Source: Gammaproteobacteria bacterium
GTDB lineage: Bacteria > Pseudomonadota > Gammaproteobacteria > Steroidobacterales > Rariloculaceae
DNA: 64,000 bases
Direction: 5' to 3'
NCBI GenBank assembly: GCA_022826245.1
Contig: JAJDVG010000028.1
Span: forward strand, 55,917-119,916
Positions 46,291 through 54,950 of this stretch are shown one piece after another; the first letter of the stretch is position 1, and every line of letters begins with the position of its first letter. The notes beneath the pieces are model-generated. The model had not been told where the DNA came from. It worked only from the letters and a program-made list of their open reading frames with translations, and ran no database searches. The position numbers and the translations under genes are program-made.

Positions 46291-47370
46291 GTGTACACCG
46301 CATTCTTCGGGCTGGACGAGAAGCCCTTCTCGATAAGCCCGGACCCGCGCTATCTGTATCTGAGCCAGCGCCACGCTGACGCCCTCGCACACCTGATTTA
46401 CGGCGTTTCCGAAAGCGGCGGATTCATCCAGCTCACGGGCGAGGTCGGCACCGGCAAGACGACACTGATCCGCAGCCTGCTCGAGCAGCTTCCCGAGCAG
46501 GTCGAGATTGCTCTGATCCTTAACCCGCAACTCTCGACGAAGGAGTTTCTGCGTTCCATATGCCAGGAGCTGCGGATCGAGACGCCGAAGCGCGCTACCG
46601 CCAAGGACTACGTCGATCTGCTCAACGAGCGGCTTCTGCGTACGCACGCGGCCGGGCGCCGCGTCGTGCTCATCGTCGACGAGGCGCAGACGCTGAACCC
46701 GGCATTGCTCGAGCAGGTGAGGCTGCTCACGAATCTCGAGACTGCGAAGCGCAAGCTCCTGCAGATCGTGTTGATCGGCCAACCAGAGCTTCGTCAGGTA
46801 CTCGACCGCCCGGAGATGCGGCAGATCGCCCAGCGAATCACCGGGCGGTATCACCTCGAGCCGCTCAGCGCCGAAGACACCTTCGTCTACGTCAAGCACC
46901 GCATGAAGGTCGCGGGCGCACGCACCGAAGTGTTCCGCCCGGCCGCGGTACGCGAAATCTACAGGCAATCCGGGGGCATCCCCCGGCTCATCAACATCGT
47001 TGCCGACCGCGCACTGCTCGCGGCCTACACAGAGGATCGCACCCGCATCGAACGCCGGCTCGTCAGGCGAGCCGCCGCCGAGGTCTTCGGCAGGCGGCTC
47101 AAACGGCGCTGGTGGCCGTGGGCCGCCGCAGCCGGGGCGTTCGCGATTCTCGCGCTGGCGGCGACGACGCTTGACCAGACTGCCGAGGATCGGGCGGGAG
47201 AAGCCGTCGAAGCGCCTTCGGGCGACGAGGCGGTGCCGCTCAACGAAGCGGCCGAAGCTGCTCCAACCGCCGGTTTGTTGATCGGCGTACCGGCCTCGAG
47301 GGAACCGGGATCGCTCGCCGCGTTGCGCGCGCGCGACGCGCTGGCTGTCGACGCCGACAGGCGGCTGTAG
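46291..47370 (+). CDS. gspA: GspA/ExeA-like AAA ATPase of type II secretion
   Basis: This 359-aa protein has an N-terminal AAA ATPase domain (MYTAFFGLDEKPFSISPDPRYL; Walker A GEVGTGKTT; Walker B VVLIVDEAQTL; sensor QIVLIGQPELRQ) and one membrane helix (about 272-293). The periplasmic part is short and lacks the peptidoglycan-binding domain of full-length ExeA (547 aa). With GspB it helps insert the secretin through the cell wall. It starts with GTG at 46291 and lies 16 bp before gspB. Confidence 0.92.
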   Translation: MYTAFFGLDEKPFSISPDPRYLYLSQRHADALAHLIYGVSESGGFIQLTGEVGTGKTTLIRSLLEQLPEQVEIALILNPQLSTKEFLRSICQELRIETPKRATAKDYVDLLNERLLRTHAAGRRVVLIVDEAQTLNPALLEQVRLLTNLETAKRKLLQIVLIGQPELRQVLDRPEMRQIAQRITGRYHLEPLSAEDTFVYVKHRMKVAGARTEVFRPAAVREIYRQSGGIPRLINIVADRALLAAYTEDRTRIERRLVRRAAAEVFGRRLKRRWWPWAAAAGAFAILALAATTLDQTAEDRAGEAVEAPSGDEAVPLNEAAEAAPTAGLLIGVPASREPGSLAALRARDALAVDADRRL

Positions 47371-47386
47371 CGCACGGTGAACCGGG

Positions 47387-48085
47387 ATGTCGTTCATACT
47401 TGACGCGCTCAGAAAGTCCGAGGACGAACGGCGTCGCGACGCCGTTCCCGGGATCAGCCGCGCGCCGATGGCCGTACCGAGAGACCGGCTGCCGCGTTGG
47501 GCCGTCGGCGTCATGGTCGCGCTTGCCCTTGGCGTATTCGTCCTCGGCGCTGCGTGGTGGTGGAGCGAGCGGCCGGACGGAGTTCCGCTTGCGGCAGCTC
47601 CCCCGGTGACGGAAACCGCGCCGGAGGCGAGCCCCGCGGCGGCGCAGGTCGAGCAGGGCGAAGCCGCCGTCGCGCCGGAGGCTTCGACTGTCGACACGTC
47701 TGCCACCGCGGTCGACGAGGCGCCGGCCGGTGTCGAAACATTCCCGGACGCAGAACGCCAGGAAGGGGGCGCGCCCGCACCGGCCCGAAGCGTGGCCGCG
47801 CTGACGGCGCCGGCGGAGCGCGACGCGCCATCCTCACGCTCGCCCAGCCTGACCGGGCCGCTGCCAAGCCTCGGCGAGATCCGGGCACAGGGGATTGCGG
47901 TCCCGGCGCTCGAACTGCAACTGCACTCCTGGGGCGGCGCGGCCGACGAGCGCTTCGTCTTCATCAACGGGACGCGTTACGTCGAGGGCGACGAGGTCGA
48001 GGACGATCTTCGGGTCGTTGCGATCAGGCGCGACGGCGCCGTGCTCCGCCGCCTCGGCCGGGATTTCCTGCTCGTTCCGGAGTAG
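47387..48085 (+). CDS. gspB: General secretion pathway protein GspB
   Basis: This 232-aa inner-membrane protein begins with the GspB signature MSFILDALRKSEDERRR and has one membrane helix (about 39-60). A long Ala/Pro/Glu linker (65-150) precedes a C-terminal periplasmic domain (LPSLGEIRAQGIAVPALELQ to VLRRLGRDFLLVPE). It partners GspA. No other gsp genes lie nearby, so the main T2SS cluster must be elsewhere. Confidence 0.9.
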   Translation: MSFILDALRKSEDERRRDAVPGISRAPMAVPRDRLPRWAVGVMVALALGVFVLGAAWWWSERPDGVPLAAAPPVTETAPEASPAAAQVEQGEAAVAPEASTVDTSATAVDEAPAGVETFPDAERQEGGAPAPARSVAALTAPAERDAPSSRSPSLTGPLPSLGEIRAQGIAVPALELQLHSWGGAADERFVFINGTRYVEGDEVEDDLRVVAIRRDGAVLRRLGRDFLLVPE

Positions 48086-48097
48086 CCGCCGCCAGGC

Positions 48098-48928
48098 TCA
48101 CGATCTGATCCCGGTACCGCGGTGCAACAGCGCGAGCGCGAGGCCGAAGAGCAGGACGAACGCCGCGAGGATGATCGAGAACGCGATACCCAGCGGTATG
48201 TCCGATGCGCCGAGCATCCCGTATCTGAACGCATTGACCATGTAGAGAATGGGATTGGCGAGCGCAACGTTCTGCCAGAACGGCGTGAGCAGCGAGATCG
48301 AGAAGAACACGCCGCCGAGATAGGTCAGCGGGGCCAGCACGAACGTCGGGATGATGCTGATGTCGTCGAAGTTCTTCGCAAAGATGGCGTTGAGCAGGCC
48401 CGCGAGCGAAAAGACCATGGCCACGAGCACGATCACCGAGATGGTGACCAACGGGCGCTCGACGCGCAGGTCGGTGAAGAACATCGCGACGACCGTCACG
48501 AGCGCCGCCACGAGCAGGCCGCGCGCAACGCCGCCGATGACGAAGCCGATCACGATCGTGACGACCGACAGGGGCGACACGAGCATCTCCTCGAGATGTT
48601 GTTGCAGCTTGCTGGAAAAGAACGACGAGACGACATTGCCGAAGGAGTTCTGGATCACGGCCATCATGATCAGGCCCGGCGCTATGAACGTCGTGTAGGG
48701 AACGCCGTCCATTTCGCCGATCCGGCTGCCGATGAGGCTGCCGAAGATGATGAAGTACAGCGTCATCGTGATCGCGGGCGGGACGATCGTCTGGATCCAG
48801 ATCCTGAGTACGCGGCGAATCTCCTTGTGCGTGATCGTCCCGAGCCCGATCACGTTGACCATGAACAGACCGCGTGCAGGAGCGGCGGCCATCGGCTCGC
48901 CAGGGGCGGAAACTTCGCTGCGGCTCAT
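48098..48928 (-). CDS. ABC-2 permease, YadH-like
   Basis: This 276-aa inner-membrane permease has six helices and the ABC-2 signature FDDISIIPTFVLAPLTYLGGVFFS near residues 187-210. The short cytoplasmic N-terminus is followed by ITHKEIRRVLRIWIQTIVPP, typical of the YadH family. It overlaps the ATPase gene by 4 bp. The exported substrate is unknown; polysaccharide or drug-like molecules are typical for relatives. Confidence 0.9.
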   Translation of the reverse strand: MSRSEVSAPGEPMAAAPARGLFMVNVIGLGTITHKEIRRVLRIWIQTIVPPAITMTLYFIIFGSLIGSRIGEMDGVPYTTFIAPGLIMMAVIQNSFGNVVSSFFSSKLQQHLEEMLVSPLSVVTIVIGFVIGGVARGLLVAALVTVVAMFFTDLRVERPLVTISVIVLVAMVFSLAGLLNAIFAKNFDDISIIPTFVLAPLTYLGGVFFSISLLTPFWQNVALANPILYMVNAFRYGMLGASDIPLGIAFSIILAAFVLLFGLALALLHRGTGIRS

Positions 48929-49854
48929 TGCGGATGACCGGCCTGCCTGTCCTCGACGAGTCGGATGAAGAGCTCTTCGAGGCGGTTGGTCTTCGTGCGC
49001 ATGCTCGAGACCTCGAGCGATTGCGCGGACAGCGCCGCGAACAGGCGGTTCAGTCCCTGACCCTTCTCGACTTCGACCTCGATCTCGCGGTCATTGCGCA
49101 CGCGTACCGTGTACCCGTCAAGCGCAGGCGCCTCGGTCACACGTTCCTGCAGGCTCAGCACGAAGGCTTCGCGCTGCAGCTTCCTGATGACATTGCTCAT
49201 CGAGTCGTTCTCGATGATCGTGCCCTCGTCGATGATCGCGATATTGCGGCACAGATGTTCGGCTTCCTCGAGGTAGTGCGTCGTCAGGATGATCGTGACG
49301 CCGGCCGCGTTGATCTCGCGCATGAGGGCCCACATCGAGCGGCGGATCTCGATGTCGACCCCGGCCGTCGGTTCGTCGAGGATCAGCAGGCGCGGTTCGT
49401 GCACGAGCGCGCGGGCGATCATGAGCCGCCGCTTCATGCCTCCGGAAAGCGTGCGCGTGATCTCCTTGCGTTTGTCCCACAGGTGCAGCAGCCGCAGGTA
49501 CTTCTCCGCACGCCGCCGCGCCACGCGTCGAGTTACGCCGTAATAACCCGCCTGGTTGACGAGCGTATTGACGCAGTTCTCGAACATGTTGAGGTTTACT
49601 TCCTGCGGCACGACGCCGATGCAGGACTTCGCGGCCTCGCGTTCGGTATCGAGATCGTGGCCGAACACCGAGACCTTGCCGCTCGTCTTGTTGACGAGTG
49701 AGGTGATGATGCCGATCGCCGTGGTCTTGCCGGCCCCGTTCGGCCCGAGCAGCGCACAGAAGTCGCCCTCGGGGACCGCGAGATCAATGCCCTTGAGCGC
49801 CGCCACGCCGTTGCCGTAGACCTTGGTCAGACCGTTGAGTACGAGCGCATCCAT
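48925..49854 (-). CDS. ABC transporter ATP-binding protein, YadG-like
   Basis: This 309-aa ATPase subunit has Walker A GPNGAGKTT near residue 37, signature LSGGMKRRLMIARALVHEP, Walker B LLILDEPTAGVD and the H-loop TTHYLEEAEHL. The C-terminal 80 residues are typical of ABC-2 exporters. It is followed by and coupled to the YadH-like permease (ATGA overlap). It is the last chromosomal-core gene before the mobile island. Confidence 0.93.
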   Translation of the reverse strand: MDALVLNGLTKVYGNGVAALKGIDLAVPEGDFCALLGPNGAGKTTAIGIITSLVNKTSGKVSVFGHDLDTEREAAKSCIGVVPQEVNLNMFENCVNTLVNQAGYYGVTRRVARRRAEKYLRLLHLWDKRKEITRTLSGGMKRRLMIARALVHEPRLLILDEPTAGVDIEIRRSMWALMREINAAGVTIILTTHYLEEAEHLCRNIAIIDEGTIIENDSMSNVIRKLQREAFVLSLQERVTEAPALDGYTVRVRNDREIEVEVEKGQGLNRLFAALSAQSLEVSSMRTKTNRLEELFIRLVEDRQAGHPQ

Positions 49855-50265
49855 CGGGCGGGCCGCCTCCTTCAGGCGGGCGGAAACAGGCGGCTATTGT
49901 ACTTGGATGCGTCGGGGCTGCGTCGGGTGTGAGATAGACACGCCCACTGGCGTCAATGATGTGTTTCCTCGGAGTCCAAGCGACCGGGAGGCTAAACCAT
50001 TGTTACCACAATGGTTTAGCCGAGCGGCGCCTGAGCGGAGGCGTCCGCAGCGCAGCGGGGGGAACGGTTCCCAAACCGTCGCACGGCTTCCGGGGCGTAG
50101 TATAGGAAGCACGAAGTGCGATTGAAAGTGCGATGCGGGCACGCGGATCGCGAAGCGACCGGGCGTGCGCCGGTTGATCGGAAAGTCGAAGTACGAAGAT
50201 GGCGTTCGCGAATGCGAACGCCGGCGAGTACACGCGACGCGCATGGGCGAAGCCCGGCGCGACGA
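49855..50265. other. Island boundary region with strong hairpins, no gene
   Basis: This 411-bp stretch has no convincing gene. It contains a perfect 14-bp stem GGCTAAACCATTGT/ACAATGGTTTAGCC (49990-50003, 50008-50021, loop TACC). A second perfect hairpin GGCGTTCGC/GCGAACGCC lies at 50201-50209 and 50214-50222, and a weaker ACGGTT/AACCGT pair lies near 50065. No tRNA is found. The first genes of the mobile-type set begin immediately to the right, so the left island junction or a DNA-processing site could lie here. Confidence 0.4.
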
Positions 50266-50493
50266 TCAATAGTAGGGATGAGTGTCCACCATTCTCTGTG
50301 CGACGTCGCGGATGCGGGCGCGTTCGTGAACGCGAGCGAAGCCGCGGGGATCTTCATCCAGGTGGATCACGTAGTAGTGCCTGCCGGGATTGAGGATGTC
50401 GGGCTGTCGTAAGACCTCGCCGACGAAGTCGCCGTCGGCGTCGTGAATGGTGGACCGTTCGGGCGTGACGCGTTTGAAGCTGATGCGAGTCAT
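50266..50493 (-). CDS. Small mobile-element protein, unknown function
   Basis: This 75-residue protein (ISFKRVTPERSTIHDADGDF and NPGRHYYVIHLDEDPRGFAR) looks compact and beta-rich, with a His/Asp-rich core. I associate very similar short proteins with integrative elements and plasmids of related bacteria. I do not know a function. Its start at 50493 has a weak purine-rich site. It is on the same strand as the SLOG and SSB genes. Confidence 0.62.
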   Translation of the reverse strand: MTRISFKRVTPERSTIHDADGDFVGEVLRQPDILNPGRHYYVIHLDEDPRGFARVHERARIRDVAQRMVDTHPYY

Positions 50494-50673
50494 GGCAGGT
50501 CCTCGTGTGCTGGTGGGAGGCGACGGATCCTCTCTTTCGATCGCCGCACGGTTCACCAGGCGCGCGCCCGCCTCCACTCGGGGAGGCGCGACGCGCTCGG
50601 TGGCTGAAGCGATCGGAAACGAACGCGGGCCGCACCGCGCGATGGCGATGCGGCCCGCGATGGACGCGGCGTG

Positions 50674-51582
50674 TCAGGCCGCGCGGTGGACCGGGATGCC
50701 GAGCTGGGTCGCCTTGTCGACGAGGTTGTCGGTGATGCCCGAGCCGGGGAAGGCGATGACGCCCTTCGGAAGCAGCCTCAGCAGCTCGTCGTTGCGCCGG
50801 AACGGGGCCGCGCGGCCGTGGGCGTTCCAGTCAGGCTTGCAGACGACCTGGTGCACGCCCCGCGACTCGGCCCAGCGCGCCGCAATCTTCTCCGCGCCCG
50901 GACCGCCGCCGTGCACGAGCACCATGTCCGGGTACTTCGTCCGGACCTGATCGAGCGCCGCGCAGATCCGGTCGGCGTCGTCGACGGGCTTGGAGCCGGT
51001 GACCGCGACCAAGGTGCCTTCGGGCAGGTGCGCTTGGGCCTTGCTCTGCTCGCGGGCGCGGAGGAAGTCCCGGGCGTCGATCGCGGCGGAGGTCAGTTGC
51101 GACGTGCGGCTGGTGTGCGATCCGTGCCTCGGCCGCCAGGTGTTGCCGGTGTCGGATCGATACCGCTCGGCCGCCGCGTCCCGGAGCCGCTCGAACGCGT
51201 CCCGCCGGTCGCCGAGGTGCTGCGCGCGTTCGATGATGCGTTCCAGTTCCCAGGCGTTAATCTCGGTCCCGTCCTGCGACTGCTGAAGCTCCTTCAGCTT
51301 CGGAGAGAGCCGATCAACGGCCCGGTCCAGCCGCACCGTCTGCATGTGCAGTGTGTTGACGAAGCCCCAGAGCAGGGATTCGCGTTCGTCGGCGAGCTGA
51401 GTCCCGTCGGGTGCGATCTCCTCAACGAAGGCGTCGAGGACGGTGTCCAGTCCCGCCAAGGCTTCGGACTCGTCCCAGATGGCTCTGGGGTCCGGCTCGC
51501 CCTTGGCAGGGGCGCCGCCGAAGCGTTCCAGGTTTTCGCAGATGACCGCGGTCGGAGAAGAGTGTTGAGCGTGAGTAGGCAT
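50674..51582 (-). CDS. DUF2493/SLOG-domain protein
   Basis: This 302-aa protein has an N-terminal helical part (about 1-175) rich in paired acidic and basic residues, and a C-terminal SLOG domain with the nucleotide-like loop VTGSKPVDDADR and VLVHGGGPGAEKIAARWA. SLOG (YspA, cpYpsA-related) proteins bind nucleotides or derivatives and often occur in plasmids and integrative elements, sometimes in defence. No catalytic role is established for this type. The gene sits between the small 75-aa gene and ssb. Confidence 0.85.
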   Translation of the reverse strand: MPTHAQHSSPTAVICENLERFGGAPAKGEPDPRAIWDESEALAGLDTVLDAFVEEIAPDGTQLADERESLLWGFVNTLHMQTVRLDRAVDRLSPKLKELQQSQDGTEINAWELERIIERAQHLGDRRDAFERLRDAAAERYRSDTGNTWRPRHGSHTSRTSQLTSAAIDARDFLRAREQSKAQAHLPEGTLVAVTGSKPVDDADRICAALDQVRTKYPDMVLVHGGGPGAEKIAARWAESRGVHQVVCKPDWNAHGRAAPFRRNDELLRLLPKGVIAFPGSGITDNLVDKATQLGIPVHRAA

Positions 51583-51924
51583 GATGAGCTCCTGTCTTTT
51601 CTTTAAGGGAGAGCACGGCGGGGGATTCCGTCGTGACAGTTATTCCCAATCGCACGCGCGCAGGGCAGTCACCCGCTTGCGGGCCGAAACGCAGTGGAGG
51701 ACCCCTGCTTGCAGGGGTTGACGCCCGAGCACGTGTGACAGGCTTGGACTGTCATGACGGAAGAAATAGTTTTCAGACTCGCGACACGTTCTTCGTTCTT
51801 TCATCCGCGGCGTAGCCACTCCGGCTATTGCGGTGGCACCCGGTGCGAGTTGCAGGCCTGGCGGCATACGAAAAGGCCGACCCCCGCCCGGGATGGCGGA
51901 GGCCGGCCTCAGGGGCGCGGACGA
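51583..51924. other. Gene-free region upstream of the SLOG gene with three hairpins
   Basis: I see no gene here. Three close palindromes are visible: CCCGC-TT-GCGGG (51672-51683), ACCCCTGC-TT-GCAGGGGT (51701-51718) and TGACAG/CTGTCA (51736-51741, 51749-51754). They lie 90-170 bp upstream of the SLOG start on the minus strand, in the position of a promoter/operator, or they may terminate ssb transcription. Confidence 0.4.
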
Positions 51925-52380
51925 TCAGAACGGGATGTCGTCGTCCATGTCCGCCTGGGTGGCGGCGGGAGCGTCGGGCGCGGGCTGCGAGGCCGCCTGC
52001 GCGCCGTTGCCGTTGGACCCGTTGGCGCCGTTGGGCTTGTCCAGGAACTGGACGCGCCCGCCCGGGGCCAGCCGGATCTCGGTGGAGAACCGGTCGGAGT
52101 CCTCCCCGTCCTTGCGCCAGCGCCGCGTCTGCAGCGTGCCGGACACGTAGACCAGGCGTCCCTTCCTGGCGTGCTTCTCGAGCATGTCGATCAGCCCGGG
52201 CTGGAAGGTGACCACCCGGTGCCACTCGGTCTTCTCGACCCGGTCGCCGGTGTTTCGGTCGAGATAGCCTTCGTCGGTGGCGATGGACATGTTCGCCACG
52301 CGGCCGCCGCTGGTGAGGTGGTTGATGACGGCATCGGCACCCAGGCGGCCGATGACTTCTGCGCGATTGAGACCAAACAT
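51925..52380 (-). CDS. ssb: Single-stranded DNA-binding protein, mobile-element type
   Basis: This 151-aa OB-fold SSB opens with FGLNRAEVIGRLGADAVINHL. It contains NMSIATDEGYLDRNTGDRVEKTEWHRVVTF and ends in the acidic partner-binding tip MDDDIPF. A Gly/Asn/Ala-rich linker spans about 115-143. It binds ssDNA during replication or conjugal transfer. Its place among mobile genes and its divergence from a housekeeping copy (no uvrA neighbour) suggest a plasmid or ICE version. Confidence 0.94.
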   Translation of the reverse strand: MFGLNRAEVIGRLGADAVINHLTSGGRVANMSIATDEGYLDRNTGDRVEKTEWHRVVTFQPGLIDMLEKHARKGRLVYVSGTLQTRRWRKDGEDSDRFSTEIRLAPGGRVQFLDKPNGANGSNGNGAQAASQPAPDAPAATQADMDDDIPF

Positions 52381-52485
52381 AACAATACTCCTCAAGTCTC
52401 GGTTAATGACAACGGTTGAACGAACCGGGAACGGTCTCTCCCGAGCCCCTCCCCGATTCACCCTCTCGGGGCCTCGCCCCAACTC

Positions 52486-52704
52486 TCAAACCGGCGGAGC
52501 GGACCGCAGAGCGACAACCTGGCGGGCCACGTGAGCGGGCAGACCGATCTCCGCGAGCAGCGACTCGGTGTCGAGTTCCGGGGCAACGGGTCCGCCGTGC
52601 GCAGCGCTGTCCGGAACCGGCGCGTCGGCCACGCCGTCGGCGCAGGCGGGCTTGTTGAAGTCGAGGGGCACGGCGTCTGCGCCGTCATGGGCAAGGTGAT
52701 ACAT
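52486..52704 (-). CDS. Short accessory protein, unknown function
   Basis: This 72-residue protein starts at 52704 after a good purine-rich site (GGAG, 6 nt before ATG). The sequence is acidic in the middle and ends in a helix-like segment (LLAEIGLPAHVARQVVALR). Nothing identifies it. It lies between ssb and the zinc-ribbon gene on the same strand. Confidence 0.45.
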   Translation of the reverse strand: MYHLAHDGADAVPLDFNKPACADGVADAPVPDSAAHGGPVAPELDTESLLAEIGLPAHVARQVVALRSAPPV

Positions 52705-52822
52705 GAGATTCTCCGCAGGAGGTCCAAGGATCCCGCGGGCCGAAACTCCCTCCCGGCCCCCGGGTGCTCACCTCCCCCGCCGCGCGACACGCCCCGTTGC
52801 GGGTGCGACGCCGCTGGCCGTG

Positions 52823-53839
52823 TCAATCCCAGGCCGCGATCGAGTGCATCGGCGAAGTCTCGACGAGGAGTTCGACGTCATCGAGCGACATCCCCGCGAA
52901 GCTCAGGCTCAGGATCGCGTCCTCCCACCGGTCCCAGGTGCCGAGGTCCTCGCCGCTGGCGCGATCCACGACGGTGCACGCGGGATCCCAGTCCGGCATA
53001 CCCTGTGCGTGCCCGGCGCGCTCATGCTCGTGCCTGGCGCAGTCCTCGCAGCGCGACGCTCCAAACGAGGGCTTGCGGCCACAGCGAGTGCAGATCCATC
53101 GAGCGCGGCGTTCGGCGTAGCGTGCACGGTTGTTCTCGTTCTTCGTGGGTTGGTAGCGGGCCTCGACGACCGAGCACGGGCCGCAGACCGGCGCGCCCTC
53201 GAACGCCGGCGTGCCGCACCGGGTACAAAGACCGGCCGACCGGCGGGCGGAGTACGTCTGGCGGTCGGCGAACCGGCGGGCCTCGAGGCATCCGTCGCAG
53301 CTCGATGCGCCGTCGACGGGCCGGCCGCGACCGCAGCGGATGCACAGGCCCGCCGCCCGTCGTGCGCCCTGCCGTTTCCTCGTGACGGCGCGGCCCTGTC
53401 GGCGTTTGGACGCCACCGGTTTCCCCCCGTAGAGCTTGCCGGCGGCACGGGCACTGGCGTACCGCTCGCGATCGCGCCGTCGCTGTCGCTCGCCGCAGTC
53501 GGCGCAGAGCCGGCGGTCCGTCTCGTGGGGATGCCGGCCGCACTGGCCGCAAAGCCCCCGCGCGAGGCGTTCGGCGGCTCGGATCCGGGCGCGTTCGTAC
53601 TCGGCTTTCCGGGCCTCGGGACTCCTGACCCGTTTGATACCGGCCGCCCGCCGTTTTGCGGCGCGGGCCCGGTCCGCCACCCGCCTTTTCTCGGCACAGG
53701 TGGCGCATACGGCGCGGCCGGGTTCCGGCTCGCGCCTGCCGCAGCGAGGGCATCGGTCGCGCGCGATCCGCTCGGCGGTCCGCCGGCGCGAACGTTCGCG
53801 TTCGAATTGTCGCCGGCGTTCTCGATCCGCATAGGGCAT
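52823..53839 (-). CDS. Five-zinc-ribbon protein
   Basis: This 338-aa protein has five CxxC...CxxC pairs (CPRCG/CATC, CGQCG/CADC, CIRCG/CDGC, CTRCG/CGPC, CTRCG/CEDC), each spaced by 10-15 residues and separated by basic RRxA-rich linkers. The last 65 residues, without cysteines, form a separate acidic domain. Five tandem zinc ribbons with basic linkers suggest nucleic-acid binding. The family recurs in mobile elements, but I know no function. It starts at 53839 in the same strand run as ssb. Confidence 0.75.
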   Translation of the reverse strand: MPYADRERRRQFERERSRRRTAERIARDRCPRCGRREPEPGRAVCATCAEKRRVADRARAAKRRAAGIKRVRSPEARKAEYERARIRAAERLARGLCGQCGRHPHETDRRLCADCGERQRRRDRERYASARAAGKLYGGKPVASKRRQGRAVTRKRQGARRAAGLCIRCGRGRPVDGASSCDGCLEARRFADRQTYSARRSAGLCTRCGTPAFEGAPVCGPCSVVEARYQPTKNENNRARYAERRARWICTRCGRKPSFGASRCEDCARHEHERAGHAQGMPDWDPACTVVDRASGEDLGTWDRWEDAILSLSFAGMSLDDVELLVETSPMHSIAAWD

Positions 53840-53908
53840 GACGACCTCCCGGCAAGGTGGACAGGCGCCGTCGGAGGGACGGCGGAACGTTCAGGGGAAG
53901 GCCGACGG

Positions 53909-54241
53909 TCAGCGCCACTTTGTGCGATCGCCCCACAGTCCGCATGCGGCCCAGCCGTACATCTGGACCCCGGTGCGGGTCCCGAGGCCGGTGCAGACGA
54001 TGATCTCGTTGTAGGCCGGACGCAGTTCCCGGACCTCATCCACCGAGGCGACCTCGGGTGCAGGCCGGGTGCGGGCGTTTTTTCCCGCTGGGGCGTCAGT
54101 GGGCCAGTGGTGTATGTCGCCGTTGGCGAGCGCGCGGAAACGCTCGACGACGTAGCACTCGCCCTTGTCAATCAGCCCGCCCCCGAAAAAGTGGGTCAGG
54201 AAAGTCGATGCCGGAGTGCGGGCGCTGGTGGTCGTGCTCAT
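53909..54241 (-). CDS. Hypothetical accessory protein
   Basis: This 110-residue protein starts at 54241 with a Shine-Dalgarno-like GGGGAGGT shortly before. The centre (KGECYVVERFRALANGDIHHW) looks like a beta-strand region, and the end (TGLGTRTGVQMYGWAACGLWG) is Gly/Trp-rich. I recognise no domain. It is first in the minus-strand run of maintenance genes. Confidence 0.5.
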   Translation of the reverse strand: MSTTTSARTPASTFLTHFFGGGLIDKGECYVVERFRALANGDIHHWPTDAPAGKNARTRPAPEVASVDEVRELRPAYNEIIVCTGLGTRTGVQMYGWAACGLWGDRTKWR

Positions 54242-54460
54242 GTCGGAAACCTCCCCTGGTGCCGGTGTTCGGAAGTACGACCGGCACCCTCCCCGGACAC
54301 CGGCCACCGTCCCGGCCATGGCTTACTCCGGCCTTTCGGCGGCGTGCGGGCAGCGGGTAACAGGAAACGCAGCCGTGGCGGCGGGGACGGGATCGGAATC
54401 AACCGGTTATCATTGCCGGCGCACGGTTGCATGAAGATCAGTCAAAGGAGGACGAAACGC

Positions 54461-54742
54461 ATGGCCATAGACGAAGGTATGCTCACCAAGGGGCAACTGA
54501 GGAAACTCACGGCACTGAAGAAATCGGTCGGAGAAGACTTGGGAGAGGAAGTGTTTACGAAGTGGCTCGCCCGGCAGGCTGCGGCACCAAAGGTGGACCC
54601 GGTGGCGGAGAAGATCGAGCAGGCGCTGGCGAAATTCGCCAGCGACCGTAAGTTCAACCTAGGTGTGTACGGATACACGATTCGCCGTGCCCGCGGCAAG
54701 GGCGCGTCGGGTTTCGTCGCGACGAAGATTGAGAAGCAATGA
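54461..54742 (+). CDS. Small cytoplasmic protein, unknown function
   Basis: This 93-residue protein has a very good ribosome binding site (AAAGGAGG, 8 nt before the ATG). The sequence is helical with mixed charge: LTKGQLRKLTALKKSVGEDL, then EKIEQALAKFASDRKFNL and a basic end (YTIRRARGKGASG). It could be a nucleic-acid-binding accessory factor. It is the last high-GC gene before the AT-richer restriction-modification genes. Confidence 0.6.
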   Translation: MAIDEGMLTKGQLRKLTALKKSVGEDLGEEVFTKWLARQAAAPKVDPVAEKIEQALAKFASDRKFNLGVYGYTIRRARGKGASGFVATKIEKQ

Positions 54743-54950
54743 CGATTACGCGCGTGGGCCACGGAACAATAGGGCAAATGGTGGGGTACGGGAGCCCGAC
54801 AGATGACGATGTCGCGGATATATGTATTGAAGCTGTCGGGACATGACACAAGAATGGCTCCTGAGATGCCATGCCGGAAATTCAAGCCCTGGTTGGAGAG
54901 GCGGTCATGTCGGGAGAGTGCGAAAGAGTGCAAACTGAGGTGCATAAGAC

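Noticed and set aside
49894..50269. Several 80-116 codon minus-strand frames
   Set aside because: Overlapping frames with Arg/Ser-rich sequence, no ribosome site and hairpins running through them. I treat the stretch as non-coding.
52703..54742. Single plus-strand frame spanning the zinc-ribbon and 93-aa genes
   Set aside because: Only its last 93 codons look like a real protein with a ribosome binding site. The rest is antisense to the cysteine-repeat gene.
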